Assembly: GCA_002315975.1 (NCBI GenBank)
Contig: DCIK01000028.1
Span: forward strand, 26,048 to 90,047
Direction: 5' to 3'
Source of the DNA: Clostridiales bacterium UBA1728
GTDB taxonomy: Bacteria > Bacillota > Clostridia > Oscillospirales > Oscillospiraceae
DNA: 64,000 nucleotides
Part shown: one piece after another, positions 23,519 to 31,356 of the stretch
How the letters are laid out: every line of letters begins with the position of its first letter
Position numbering within the stretch: the first letter of the stretch is position 1
Notes under the pieces: model-generated
Seen by the model: only the letters and a program-made list of their open reading frames with translations
Database searches by the model: none
What the model was told of the DNA's origin: nothing
Program-made: the position numbers and the translations under genes

Positions 23519-24511
23519 GCAAATCCGGGGCAGCTGGGCTCCGGAGAGCTTCTGAAGGATTCTTGTGCCGCCGAAGGCTGTTTCCAGCAGCACGCCGGCA
23601 CCGCGGGATGCCGTTACGGTTCCGATTCTCGCCGCGTTTTTCCCCTCGGGGACGCTGCGCATGGCGGCCAGAGTCTTTTCCGCATCCGCCTCGGGCACCA
23701 CGCAGAGGAGCTTGCCCTCGTTGGCGCAGTAGAGGGGGTCGAGACCCAGCAGCTCACACACGGCGTTCACATCCTCGCGGACAGGGATGTCGCTCTCCCG
23801 GAGGACGATGGTCAGACCGCAGTCCTCGGCAAACTCGTTGAGGGTGGTGGCCACGCCGCCGCGGGTGGGGTCCCGGAGAACCCGAACCTGTGCGCCGGAC
23901 TCCAGAACCGCTTTGCACAGACCGTTGAGGGGGGCCGCATCGCTTTGCAGCGCACCCTCCAGACCGCTGCGGGAGAGCATCACCGCCGCACCGTGGTCTC
24001 CGGAGGTACCGGAGAGGAGGACGGCATCGCCCACCTGAATGTTTCTCGTGGAGAGACCGGGATATTTCAAAACGCCAATACCGGCGGTATTGATATAGAT
24101 ACCGTCGCCCCGGCCCTTTTCCACCACCTTGGTGTCGCCGGTGACGATCTTCACGCCCGCCCTTTCGGCAGTGGCGCGGATGGACTCCACAATGCGCTCC
24201 AGCGAGGCAAAGGGGAAGCCCTCTTCAATGATAAAGGCCAGAGAGAGATATCTGCACTCGCCGCCGCACACGCTCACATCGTTGACCGTGCCGCAGACGC
24301 AGAGCTCGCCGATATCGCCGCCGGGGAAGAAGCAGGGGGAGACCACAAAGCTGTCGGTGGAGAAGACCAGCTGCTCGCCGCCCTGCAGTATGGCGCCGTC
24401 GCCCAGCGGGTTCAGCTCCTCGTTGCCTAAGCTGGGCAGCAGAAGCTTTTCAATGAGCGCGGAGGTCTTTTTCCCGCCGCTGCCGTAGTCTAAGGTTACA
24501 ATATCGTCCAT
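23516..24511 (-). CDS. hypE: Hydrogenase maturation protein HypE
   Basis: 331 residues from ATG 24511. With HypF it makes the cyanide ligands: the C-terminal cysteine is carbamoylated and dehydrated to thiocyanate. The protein ends exactly in PRIC, the active C terminus. N-terminal LDYGSGGKKTSALIEKLLLP, DSFVVSPCFFPGGDIGELCV, DTKVVEKGRGDGIYI and RDPTRGGVATTLNEFA are AIR-synthase-type ATP-site motifs. The start lies 5 bp after the end block of a family B element; GAGG within that block is the only ribosome-binding-site-like sequence. An upstream in-frame Met was rejected as it reads through the repeat. Confidence 0.95.
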   Translation of the reverse strand: MDDIVTLDYGSGGKKTSALIEKLLLPSLGNEELNPLGDGAILQGGEQLVFSTDSFVVSPCFFPGGDIGELCVCGTVNDVSVCGGECRYLSLAFIIEEGFPFASLERIVESIRATAERAGVKIVTGDTKVVEKGRGDGIYINTAGIGVLKYPGLSTRNIQVGDAVLLSGTSGDHGAAVMLSRSGLEGALQSDAAPLNGLCKAVLESGAQVRVLRDPTRGGVATTLNEFAEDCGLTIVLRESDIPVREDVNAVCELLGLDPLYCANEGKLLCVVPEADAEKTLAAMRSVPEGKNAARIGTVTASRGAGVLLETAFGGTRILQKLSGAQLPRIC

Positions 24512-24516
24512 GCTAA

Positions 24517-24689
24517 GCCTCGCAGAGTTTGCGGCTTCGCCGCAAATCAATTTCAATCGTTTTCGGACGGGCTTTGCCCGTTCAAAAACACCCTGAGGCA
24601 CATTCTATTGATGTGCCCTCGCCTCGACCAAGGCGGCTCTGCCGCCGCGATAAAGGCGAGCTGCTCGATTGAAAACGAAGTTTTCAATC
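24517..24689 (-). repeat. Family B five-hairpin element, copy B2, between hypD and hypE
   Basis: Reverse strand: hairpin 1 GATTGAAAAC / GTTTTCAATC (24689-24667) includes the hypD stop; hairpin 2 CTCGCCT / AGGCGAG with inner GGCGGC-AGA-GCCGCC; hairpin 3 GGCACAT-CAATAGA-ATGTGCC; hairpin 4 around ACGGGC-AAA-GCCCGT; hairpin 5 TTTGCGGC-GAA-GCCGCAAA; end block CTCTGCGAGGC. Its stem sequences differ from the other copies but pair equally well. It fills the whole gap between hypD and hypE. Confidence 0.9.
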
Positions 24690-25754
24690 GAAGCTTCTGT
24701 ATTTATACGCCGCCGCGCAGGCGCCCTCGCTGCTCACCATGCAGGGGCCCACGGGATCCTCCGGCGTGCAGAGTCTGCCGAAGAGGGGGCACTGATGGGG
24801 GTGCAGCGCACCCTTCATGATCTCGCCGCACTTGCAGCCGGGGACGGCATCGTTGCTGCCGGGGACGATGCCGAACTTTTTCTCGGCATCATATTCGGCG
24901 AACTCGCTCTTAAAGCCGTAGCCGCTCCGGGGAATCGGACCCAGACCCCGCCACAGGGTATCTCTCGGTTCCAGCGCCCTGTCGATGATGGCCATGGCAG
25001 CCCTGTTGCCCTCCTGCCGGACGGCGCGGCGGTACTCGTTCTCGAGCTTCGCCTCGCCGGCAAAGGTCTGGCGCAGCAGATGCACCAGTGCCGTGAGGAT
25101 ATCCTCGGCCTCAAAGCCCGCCACCACGGCGGGAATGCCCAGCTCCCCGGGCAGGAAGCGGAAGCCCTCGGCACCGATGATGGTTGCCACATGGCCGGGG
25201 CAGAGGAAGCCGTCCACATGGAAGTCCTCCATGGCCACCAGCGCCCGGAGGGCGGGCTCCACCCGCTTGAGAAGAGAATAAACGGAGAAATTCCTTACGC
25301 CCCGCTCGGCCGCGTTCAGAATCGCCGCCGCCGTGCCGGGAGCCGTGGTCTCAAAGCCCACACCCAGGAAGACCACTTCCCGCTCCGGGTGTGCCTCAGC
25401 GTAATCCACCGCATCCACGGGGGAGTACACCACCTCTACACTGGCGCCGAGGGCTCTCCTCCGGGCCAGATTATCGCCCCGGCGGGAGCCGGGAACGCGG
25501 ATCATATCGCCGTAGGTGGCAATGGTGATGCCCTTTTGCATACTCAGGTCCAGAAAGGCATCAATGCTGCCCTGATGGGTCACGCATACGGGACAGCCGG
25601 GGCCGCTCAGCAGCTCGGCACCCTCGGGGAGCAGCTGTCGGATACCCGCCCTGGCAATGGACATGGTGTGGGTACCGCAGACCTCCATGAGCCGTACGCC
25701 GCCCTCTTTTACGGGAAGGGCGCGGATGGCTTCGCGCTTCTCAGGCGAGAGCAT
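24684..25754 (-). CDS. hypD: Hydrogenase maturation protein HypD
   Basis: 356 residues from ATG 25754. Iron-sulfur scaffold on which the Fe(CN)2CO group is built with HypC. Conserved parts: RLMEVCGTHTMSIARAGIRQ (~22-41) and GPGCPVCVTHQGSID with the redox-active Cys pairs, FLGVGFETTAPGTAAAI, LCPGHVATIIG, and the C-terminal cluster region PGCKCGEIMKG...HQCPLFGRLCTPEDPVGPCM. Its start overlaps the end of hypC by 14 bp. The last codons and stop form one arm of hairpin 1 of the B2 repeat, so the C-terminal SFD may derive from the repeat. Confidence 0.95.
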   Translation of the reverse strand: MLSPEKREAIRALPVKEGGVRLMEVCGTHTMSIARAGIRQLLPEGAELLSGPGCPVCVTHQGSIDAFLDLSMQKGITIATYGDMIRVPGSRRGDNLARRRALGASVEVVYSPVDAVDYAEAHPEREVVFLGVGFETTAPGTAAAILNAAERGVRNFSVYSLLKRVEPALRALVAMEDFHVDGFLCPGHVATIIGAEGFRFLPGELGIPAVVAGFEAEDILTALVHLLRQTFAGEAKLENEYRRAVRQEGNRAAMAIIDRALEPRDTLWRGLGPIPRSGYGFKSEFAEYDAEKKFGIVPGSNDAVPGCKCGEIMKGALHPHQCPLFGRLCTPEDPVGPCMVSSEGACAAAYKYRSFD

Positions 25755-25962
25755 CGGCAACTTCCTCCCATGCCTCCAGATCCAGACGGGCCTGCTCCGG
25801 GTCCAGCTTTTCGATGGCGAAGCCCGCATGGACGATCACGAAATCGCCTTCCTTCAGACCGGGCAGGAAATCGGCGCGAACCTCGCGGACGAGACCGGCG
25901 GATTCAACCCTGATCCTGCTGCCGTCAATGCCGACGACCTTCAGAGGAACTGCAAGACACAT
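25741..25962 (-). CDS. hypC: Hydrogenase assembly chaperone HypC
   Basis: 73 residues. Starts MCLAVPLKVV: Cys2, exposed after Met removal, carries the Fe(CN)2CO unit between HypD and the large subunit. The rest (FVIVHAGFAIEKLDPEQA) is typical of the small beta-barrel chaperone. Ribosome-binding site AAAGGTGAAG. A truncated family B repeat separates it from hypF. Confidence 0.95.
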   Translation of the reverse strand: MCLAVPLKVVGIDGSRIRVESAGLVREVRADFLPGLKEGDFVIVHAGFAIEKLDPEQARLDLEAWEEVADALA

Positions 25963-25982
25963 ACTGCTTCACCTTTCTTACT

Positions 25983-26029
25983 TCGTTGAAAAACCGCGTT
26001 TTTCAACGATAGGGATACTCGCGCTTATC
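25983..26029 (+). repeat. Truncated family B element, copy B5, between hypC and hypF
   Basis: Hairpin 1 (25983-26009: TCGTTGAAAAAC paired with GTTTTTCAACGA around a short loop) plus the following block AGGGATACTCGCGCTTATC, matching the start of the complete copies. The element then stops where hypF coding sequence begins; the hypF stop codon (26025-26027) lies within the repeat. Unlike other copies its orientation opposes the genes. Confidence 0.75.
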
Positions 26030-28250
26030 CCAGCGCCCGGTTCAGAATCATCAGCTGACCCAACGACAAACCCTCGTCATTGCAGCTTACCCGGCGGTGG
26101 GTGCAGACCCGGATGCCCCTTTGCTCCAGCATACGGGGCAGGCGGGAGAGAATATACATATTCTGGAAGGAGCCGCCGGAGAGAACCGCGGTCTTCACGC
26201 CGCTCTCCAGGCTGATGCGCTCCGTTATATCGGCGGCCATAAGGCAGAGGGTGTTCATAAACCGAGCCGCCATAATGCCCTTGCTCACGCCTGCCGCTCT
26301 GTCGGCAAGGATGGCGCGAACCATGGGCTCATAATCAAAGATGTTGCCCTCCGCAAGAGCGAAGGGATAGACCTCGTCGCAGCTCTCATCTGCCGCAGCC
26401 TCTAAAAGCACCGCGCCCTCGCCCTCGTAAGTGGCGTACTGGCAGATGTCCATCAGGGAGGCCGCCCCGTCGAAGAGCCGACCCATGCCCGAGGACAGGG
26501 GACAGTTCAGTCCGCTTCTGAGCTGCATGGATGCCACGGACAGGGGATAGTCGCCGTAGAGGCTCTCGTCGCGGCTCATGGCATAACCGATGCGCCAGAT
26601 TTCCTTCACGGCCTTATCGCCGCCGATGAGGGGGATGGGTCTGATGTGACCCTTTCGCTCGAAGCCGCCGTAGTCGCCTAGGAGGAACTCGCCGCCCCAT
26701 ACGCTGCCGTCGCTGCCGTAGCCCACGCCGTCCCAGATAAGACCGATGACGGTCTCGTCCAGATCATTGTCCGCCATGCAGGCGGCCATGTGGGCGTGGT
26801 GGTGCTGTACGCTCACGAGGGGGATGCCCTCTTTTTCCGCTCTCTCCCTGGCGTACTGGGTGGAGAGATAATCGGGGTGCAGGTCACAGGCGATGGCCGT
26901 GGGAGCTATATCAAACATCCGCTCAAAGTGAGCGATCTGCTGACGGTAGTTGTCGAAGGTCTCAAAGTTTTTGAGGTCTCCGATGTGCTGGCTGGGGAAG
27001 GTGCTGCTGCCCCGGGAGAGGACAAAGCTGGCCTTCTGCTCGGCACCGCAGGCCAGAAGCTTTCGCTCCAGACCCTTGAGCCTGACGGGATAGGGGACAT
27101 AGCCGCGGCTGCGGCGGACAAAGTAGTCGCTGCCGTTGCAGACATACATCAGGGAGTCGTCGCAGCGGGTCTGAATATCGCGCTCGTTCAGGAGCAGACC
27201 GTCGGCGATGGCGGCAAGCTCCGTCCGCGCTTCCTCGTTGGTGTAGAGGATGGGCTTGTCGGAAAAGTTGGCGCTGGTCATGATCAGCGCATCTATATCG
27301 TCTCCGAAGAGGAGAACATGAAGGGGTGTGTAGGGAAGCATGATGCCCATGTAGTTGTTTTCACTCACATCGGCAAAGCTGCCTCTCACCCGCTTTTTCA
27401 GGAGGACAATGGGCTTCTGGCGGCTCTCCAGCCGTTCCCGCTCCGCCTCCGTGACCACAGCCATGGTCTCGGCACAGTCGGCGTTGCGGCACATGAGGGC
27501 AAAGGGCTTGCTGTCCCGGTGCTTCCGGGCTCTCAGCTCGGCGGCACGCTCCGGGATACAGGCCAGGTGCAGTCCGCCCAGACCCTTGACGGCTAAGATT
27601 GCGCCCTCCTTCAGCCGCTGACGGGCGCGCTCAATGGCCTCATCCCGCTCCAGCCGCTCCCCTGCCTCCTCGTAGAAGACCTGGGGGCCGCAGTCGCTGC
27701 AGCAGGTGGGCTCGGCGTGGTAGCGGCGGTTGGTGATGTCCCGGTACTCCCGCTCGCAGTCGGGGCACATGGGAAACACGCTCATGCTGGTCTTGGCCCG
27801 GTCATAGGGGATGTCCCTGATGATAGTAAAGCGGGGCCCGCAGTTGGTGCAGTTGAGGAAGGGGTAGCGGTAGCGCTTATCCTTGGGGTCCAGCAGCTCC
27901 CGCAGACAGTCGGGGCAGATGCCGATATCCGGCGAAATCAGCGTGTCGCGGCTCTGCATGGTGCGGCTTTCGATGATCTCGAAGGCCGTGAAGGGCTCGT
28001 CGATCTCGCAGAGGGAGCACTCCACGCTCTCCACATCGGCCAGCAGGGGCTTTTCGGGAGCAATGCGCTCGGCAAACTGACGAAGCTGCGCTTCCTCGCC
28101 CTCCAAAACCATGTCCACACCCCGGGAGGAGTTGCGAACCCAGCCGAAGAAGCCGTATTCGCTCACAAGCCTGTGGATAAAGGGACGGAAGCCCACGCCC
28201 TGCACGATCCCTCGAACCTCGATTCTCATGCGTACGAACAAGCGCTTCAC
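26025..28250 (-). CDS. hypF: Carbamoyltransferase HypF (hydrogenase maturation)
   Basis: 741 residues. Makes the carbamoyl group that HypE turns into cyanide. Domains in order: acylphosphatase (~8-95, VRGIVQGVGFRPFIHRL), two zinc fingers (~110-185, CPDCLREL, CTNCGPRF, CPDCEREY, CCSDCGPQ), a YrdC-like domain (~205-385, GGLHLACIPERAAELRARKH), and a Kae1-like carbamoyltransferase domain (~395-741, VQHHHAHMAACMADNDL and GSFQNMYILSRLP). The GTG at 28250 is preferred over the ATG at 28229 because AAAGG lies at good spacing from the GTG. First of the hyp genes; promoter at 28341-28369. Confidence 0.95.
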   Translation of the reverse strand: MKRLFVRMRIEVRGIVQGVGFRPFIHRLVSEYGFFGWVRNSSRGVDMVLEGEEAQLRQFAERIAPEKPLLADVESVECSLCEIDEPFTAFEIIESRTMQSRDTLISPDIGICPDCLRELLDPKDKRYRYPFLNCTNCGPRFTIIRDIPYDRAKTSMSVFPMCPDCEREYRDITNRRYHAEPTCCSDCGPQVFYEEAGERLERDEAIERARQRLKEGAILAVKGLGGLHLACIPERAAELRARKHRDSKPFALMCRNADCAETMAVVTEAERERLESRQKPIVLLKKRVRGSFADVSENNYMGIMLPYTPLHVLLFGDDIDALIMTSANFSDKPILYTNEEARTELAAIADGLLLNERDIQTRCDDSLMYVCNGSDYFVRRSRGYVPYPVRLKGLERKLLACGAEQKASFVLSRGSSTFPSQHIGDLKNFETFDNYRQQIAHFERMFDIAPTAIACDLHPDYLSTQYARERAEKEGIPLVSVQHHHAHMAACMADNDLDETVIGLIWDGVGYGSDGSVWGGEFLLGDYGGFERKGHIRPIPLIGGDKAVKEIWRIGYAMSRDESLYGDYPLSVASMQLRSGLNCPLSSGMGRLFDGAASLMDICQYATYEGEGAVLLEAAADESCDEVYPFALAEGNIFDYEPMVRAILADRAAGVSKGIMAARFMNTLCLMAADITERISLESGVKTAVLSGGSFQNMYILSRLPRMLEQRGIRVCTHRRVSCNDEGLSLGQLMILNRALG

Positions 28251-28340
28251 CGTATCCTTTCGACTGCTGAAGAACGCAGAAAAATGCGAGCATTACCCGC
28301 TCTGTCTATTTCGCCAAATCTACCATAATAGCACACTTGT

Positions 28341-28369
28341 ATTATCGTTATTTTTGCGGAAATTGTCAA
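28341..28369 (-). promoter_or_regulatory. Sigma-A promoter for hypF and downstream hyp genes
   Basis: Reverse strand TTGACA (28369-28364), 17-bp spacer, GATAAT (28346-28341); 11 of 12 consensus positions. Expected leader ~85 nt. Back-to-back with the promoter at 28429-28457. The 338-bp gap 28251-28588 holds these two promoters and otherwise AT-rich sequence with nothing else recognised. Confidence 0.75.
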
Positions 28370-28428
28370 ATGCCTGTCACGCATTTTGTAATAACAAAAA
28401 TGCATTTATCACTTGTAAACCCTTGTAT

Positions 28429-28457
28429 TTGACAGGAAAAGTGAAACTGATTATAAT
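28429..28457 (+). promoter_or_regulatory. Perfect consensus sigma-A promoter for the envelope operon
   Basis: TTGACA (28429-28434), 17-bp spacer, TATAAT (28452-28457): 12 of 12 consensus bases and the ideal spacer. Leader to the ATG at 28589 is ~125 nt, AT-rich. Suggests strong expression unless a repressor acts. Confidence 0.85.
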
Positions 28458-28588
28458 ATACACCGAATTTTGCGAAAAGAAAAGAGCCAATACGAAGCTT
28501 CAGCAAAATCAGACAGGCTTTCTCCTCTTCTCACGGAAGATTCGTATGACACAATAATTTTATTTTTGGAAAGACAAGGACAGACATC

Positions 28589-29215
28589 ATGAAAAAACGC
28601 GTCTTTGCCCGACTTATGTATATATCAGCCTGTGCCGCGCTGCTCACGGCGCTGCTGCTGGGCTTCTTCTCCCGGGGCAACGCGCTGCTTCTCTTTCCCC
28701 AGGGCAGCCCGGAGGAGAGCGCAGACAGCTTCTTCCGCGCACTGGAGGGGGGCGACTATGCCGCTGCCTCCGCTCTCTGCTCTCCGGCTCTGAGCGCCGA
28801 AAAACGCAGCGAGGAGACTGACGCCGCGCTGGTGTACGATGCCCTCTGCGTCTCCCGCCACTGGGAGGGCAGCGAGAGCAGCAGCCGCAGCGGCAGCACA
28901 GCCACGGTTACAGGCCGCTTCACGGTGCTGGACACCGAAGCACTCACCTCGGGGCTGAAGGAGGAGGTCACCGCTCAGCTGCAGCAGCGGGTGGCCGCTG
29001 CCCGGGAGAATGCCGAGGTCTATACCGAGGACGGCAGCTACCGGGACGAGGTGGTCATGGACGCCTGGTACAGCGCCCTGCGTCAGCGGCTCAGCCACGC
29101 AGAGGACTACTATGTCACAAGGAACCTCACCCTGACGCTGCACTATCGCAGCGGGCAATGGCTCATTGAGAGCAATGAGGAGCTGCTGCTGGCTCTTTCG
29201 GGAGGTGCCGCATGA
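28589..29215 (+). CDS. Membrane-anchored exported protein of unknown function
   Basis: 208 residues. N-terminal membrane helix (~10-27) with basic start MKKRVFARLMY; the rest is predicted extracellular. SPEESADSFFRALEGGDYAA (~40-59) and the closing LTLTLHYRSGQWLIESNEEL (~179-198) match the general plan of small NTF2-like or DUF4878-type exported domains (helix, helix, then strands ending in a W-x-I strand), but that is inference. No catalytic residues are evident. First gene of a four-gene operon; it overlaps the next gene by 4 bp (ATGA). Confidence 0.8.
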   Translation: MKKRVFARLMYISACAALLTALLLGFFSRGNALLLFPQGSPEESADSFFRALEGGDYAAASALCSPALSAEKRSEETDAALVYDALCVSRHWEGSESSSRSGSTATVTGRFTVLDTEALTSGLKEEVTAQLQQRVAAARENAEVYTEDGSYRDEVVMDAWYSALRQRLSHAEDYYVTRNLTLTLHYRSGQWLIESNEELLLALSGGAA

Positions 29216-31356
29216 AAAAGCGCCTTCTTGCCCTGCTGCTGGTGCTCTCGCTGCTGCCGCTCCCGGCGCTGGCCATGGACCCGGCAGCGGAACCATGGGT
29301 GCCCCAGGGGGAGCTGGAGGAGGCCTTTGCCGCCCTCATCGAGGAGACCGCTTCCCACGCCAACGTGGCTCTGGGCTACAGGAATACCGTCACCGGCGAG
29401 GAATACTACGCCAACGGCGACGACTATATCGTGGGCGCCAGTCTCTACAAAACGCCTCTGATCATGGTTTACGCCGAGCGCATCGCCCGCGGCGAGCTGA
29501 CATTTGCGGACGAGTTTGCCGGCAAGAGCTTTGAGGACATTTTTTCCTCTGTGCTGACCTACTCCTCCAACGAGCCCGCCGAGCAGCTTCTGGGCGATCT
29601 GGGGGGCTATGTCCCCCTGCGCAGGGCCATCGCAGAGTATCTGGGGGAGGACAGCGAGGACGAGGCTTATCTTCGCCGCACCAACCGCTTCTCCGCACGG
29701 GAGATGGTGCACTGCATGAATCTGCTGGCCACGGAGGGAGAGCGCTTCCCCAAGGTGGTGGACAATCTTTTGCTCTCGGCACCGGGACTGTTTCTCAAAA
29801 CCGGCGATCCCGATTATGAGATCGCCCAGAAATACGGCAATCTCAACGATGGCGGCATCTTTTTCCACGCCGCCGGCATCATCTATACCGAGCAGCCCAT
29901 CGCCGTTTGCGTGATGACCTTCGGCCGCTGCGACTCCAACGCTCTCTACACCCGCTTTGTGGAGCTGGTCACGAAGTATACCGAGGACTCCATCGTGGCT
30001 CAGAAGGCTGCCGAGGAGCAGGCGCGGCAGGAGGAAGAGGCCCGGCAGCTTGAGGAAGCCCGGCTGACTGAGGAAGCCCGGCTGGCCGAGGAGGCAGCCG
30101 AAGCGCGGCAGGAGGAAGCCCGCAAGGCCGAGGAGGCACAGCGGGAGCAGGCGCAGCTTCTGGCGCAGGAGCAGGCGAGAGCAAAGCGGCTGAAGACGCT
30201 TGCCCTCTTCGGCGCGGCTCTGCTGCTTACCGTCCTCTTCCTGCTGTTGGGGAAGAAAGTGCCCCTGCTGTTTCTCTTCTTTGCACTGCTGCCCGCTCTG
30301 GCTCTGCTGCGTCCTGACAGCGGCGAAGGCGGCGGCAGCGGAGATACTCTTCGCACTGTCGGCACCCGGCTGGAAAAGCTTTTAAGCCTTGCCCGCTCCC
30401 GGGAGCTGGACGAGTTCAAGGATTTTGTGGTGCACTACAGCGTAGACGATTCCGCCGTGGCCGGCCCCCGACCCAGCGCCGAGGGCTACGGTCAGTGCGC
30501 CGACTACGGGGAATTTCAAAGCGTGCTGGAGGCCAACCGCTCCCTGCTGGGAGGGGAAACGCTGATGCTCAGCGCCGAGACGGAGCTGCAGAAGGGCAGC
30601 GTGATCCGCTACTACGCCGACGAGACCGTTTTTGCGGTGGTCTGGCGGGAGAGCTGCAGCAATCAGGCCCATCAGGCCGTCACGGCCACCTTTGCGGAAA
30701 TCCGAATCGCCGACGGCTCCCAGTTCCGCCGTAAGCTGGGCGACAACAGCTACGGCAGCAGCATTCAGAAATACCCCACGGAGTTCGCCGCCGAGACCAA
30801 CGCGGTGCTGGCGGTCAACGGCGACTTCTACCGCTTTCAGAATACCGGCGTCCACGTTTACAACGGTACGGTCTACGCCTGGGACAACGCGAAAACCGAC
30901 AGCTGCCTCATCAACAGCGAGGGCGAGCTGCTGTTCCTGCCCGCCGGAACTCTGGGGGACAAGTCTGCGGTGGAGCAGTATGTCCGGGACAATGACATCC
31001 GCTTCGGCATCAGCTTCGGCCCTATCATGATCGAGGACGGGAAAAATGTGACCCCCGCCTACTACTGGATGGGTCAGGCCAACGACAACTATCCCCGCTG
31101 CGCCCTTGTGCAGCAGGGTAAGCTGCACTATGTGATCATGACCGTGCACAGCGGCGCCACCGTCAACGAGACGGCCCAGTGGCTCGTGGAAAAGGGTGCT
31201 AAGCGTGCCTATGCCCTTGACGGCGGCCAGAGCGCCGTGATCATTCTGGGCGGGGAGCTGTGCAACCCCATGGATCAGTACATGGGCTCCGAGCGCACCA
31301 TGAGCGACATACTCTATTTCTGCACGGCTCTGCCCGAGGAGCGCGGCGAGCCATGA
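29212..31356 (+). CDS. Serine hydrolase (beta-lactamase class A-like) fused to phosphodiester glycosidase, membrane protein
   Basis: 714 residues. Signal peptide (~1-21). Residues ~30-255: class A beta-lactamase/DD-peptidase-like fold with Ser77-LY-Lys80 in GASLYKTP and YSSNEP (Ser-x-Asn box, ~117-122); the third box may be HAAGIIY. Residues ~262-325: Glu/Ala/Arg-rich coiled coil. Two membrane helices ~327-343 and ~346-362. Residues ~400-714: phosphodiester glycosidase (NAGPA-like) domain with NAVLAVNGDFYRFQ and YALDGGQSAVI. With a cleaved signal and a helical hairpin both catalytic parts face outside. A wall-peptide enzyme joined to one for sugar phosphodiesters suggests action on cell-wall polymers; the substrate is unknown. 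Confidence 0.85.
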   Translation: MKKRLLALLLVLSLLPLPALAMDPAAEPWVPQGELEEAFAALIEETASHANVALGYRNTVTGEEYYANGDDYIVGASLYKTPLIMVYAERIARGELTFADEFAGKSFEDIFSSVLTYSSNEPAEQLLGDLGGYVPLRRAIAEYLGEDSEDEAYLRRTNRFSAREMVHCMNLLATEGERFPKVVDNLLLSAPGLFLKTGDPDYEIAQKYGNLNDGGIFFHAAGIIYTEQPIAVCVMTFGRCDSNALYTRFVELVTKYTEDSIVAQKAAEEQARQEEEARQLEEARLTEEARLAEEAAEARQEEARKAEEAQREQAQLLAQEQARAKRLKTLALFGAALLLTVLFLLLGKKVPLLFLFFALLPALALLRPDSGEGGGSGDTLRTVGTRLEKLLSLARSRELDEFKDFVVHYSVDDSAVAGPRPSAEGYGQCADYGEFQSVLEANRSLLGGETLMLSAETELQKGSVIRYYADETVFAVVWRESCSNQAHQAVTATFAEIRIADGSQFRRKLGDNSYGSSIQKYPTEFAAETNAVLAVNGDFYRFQNTGVHVYNGTVYAWDNAKTDSCLINSEGELLFLPAGTLGDKSAVEQYVRDNDIRFGISFGPIMIEDGKNVTPAYYWMGQANDNYPRCALVQQGKLHYVIMTVHSGATVNETAQWLVEKGAKRAYALDGGQSAVIILGGELCNPMDQYMGSERTMSDILYFCTALPEERGEP

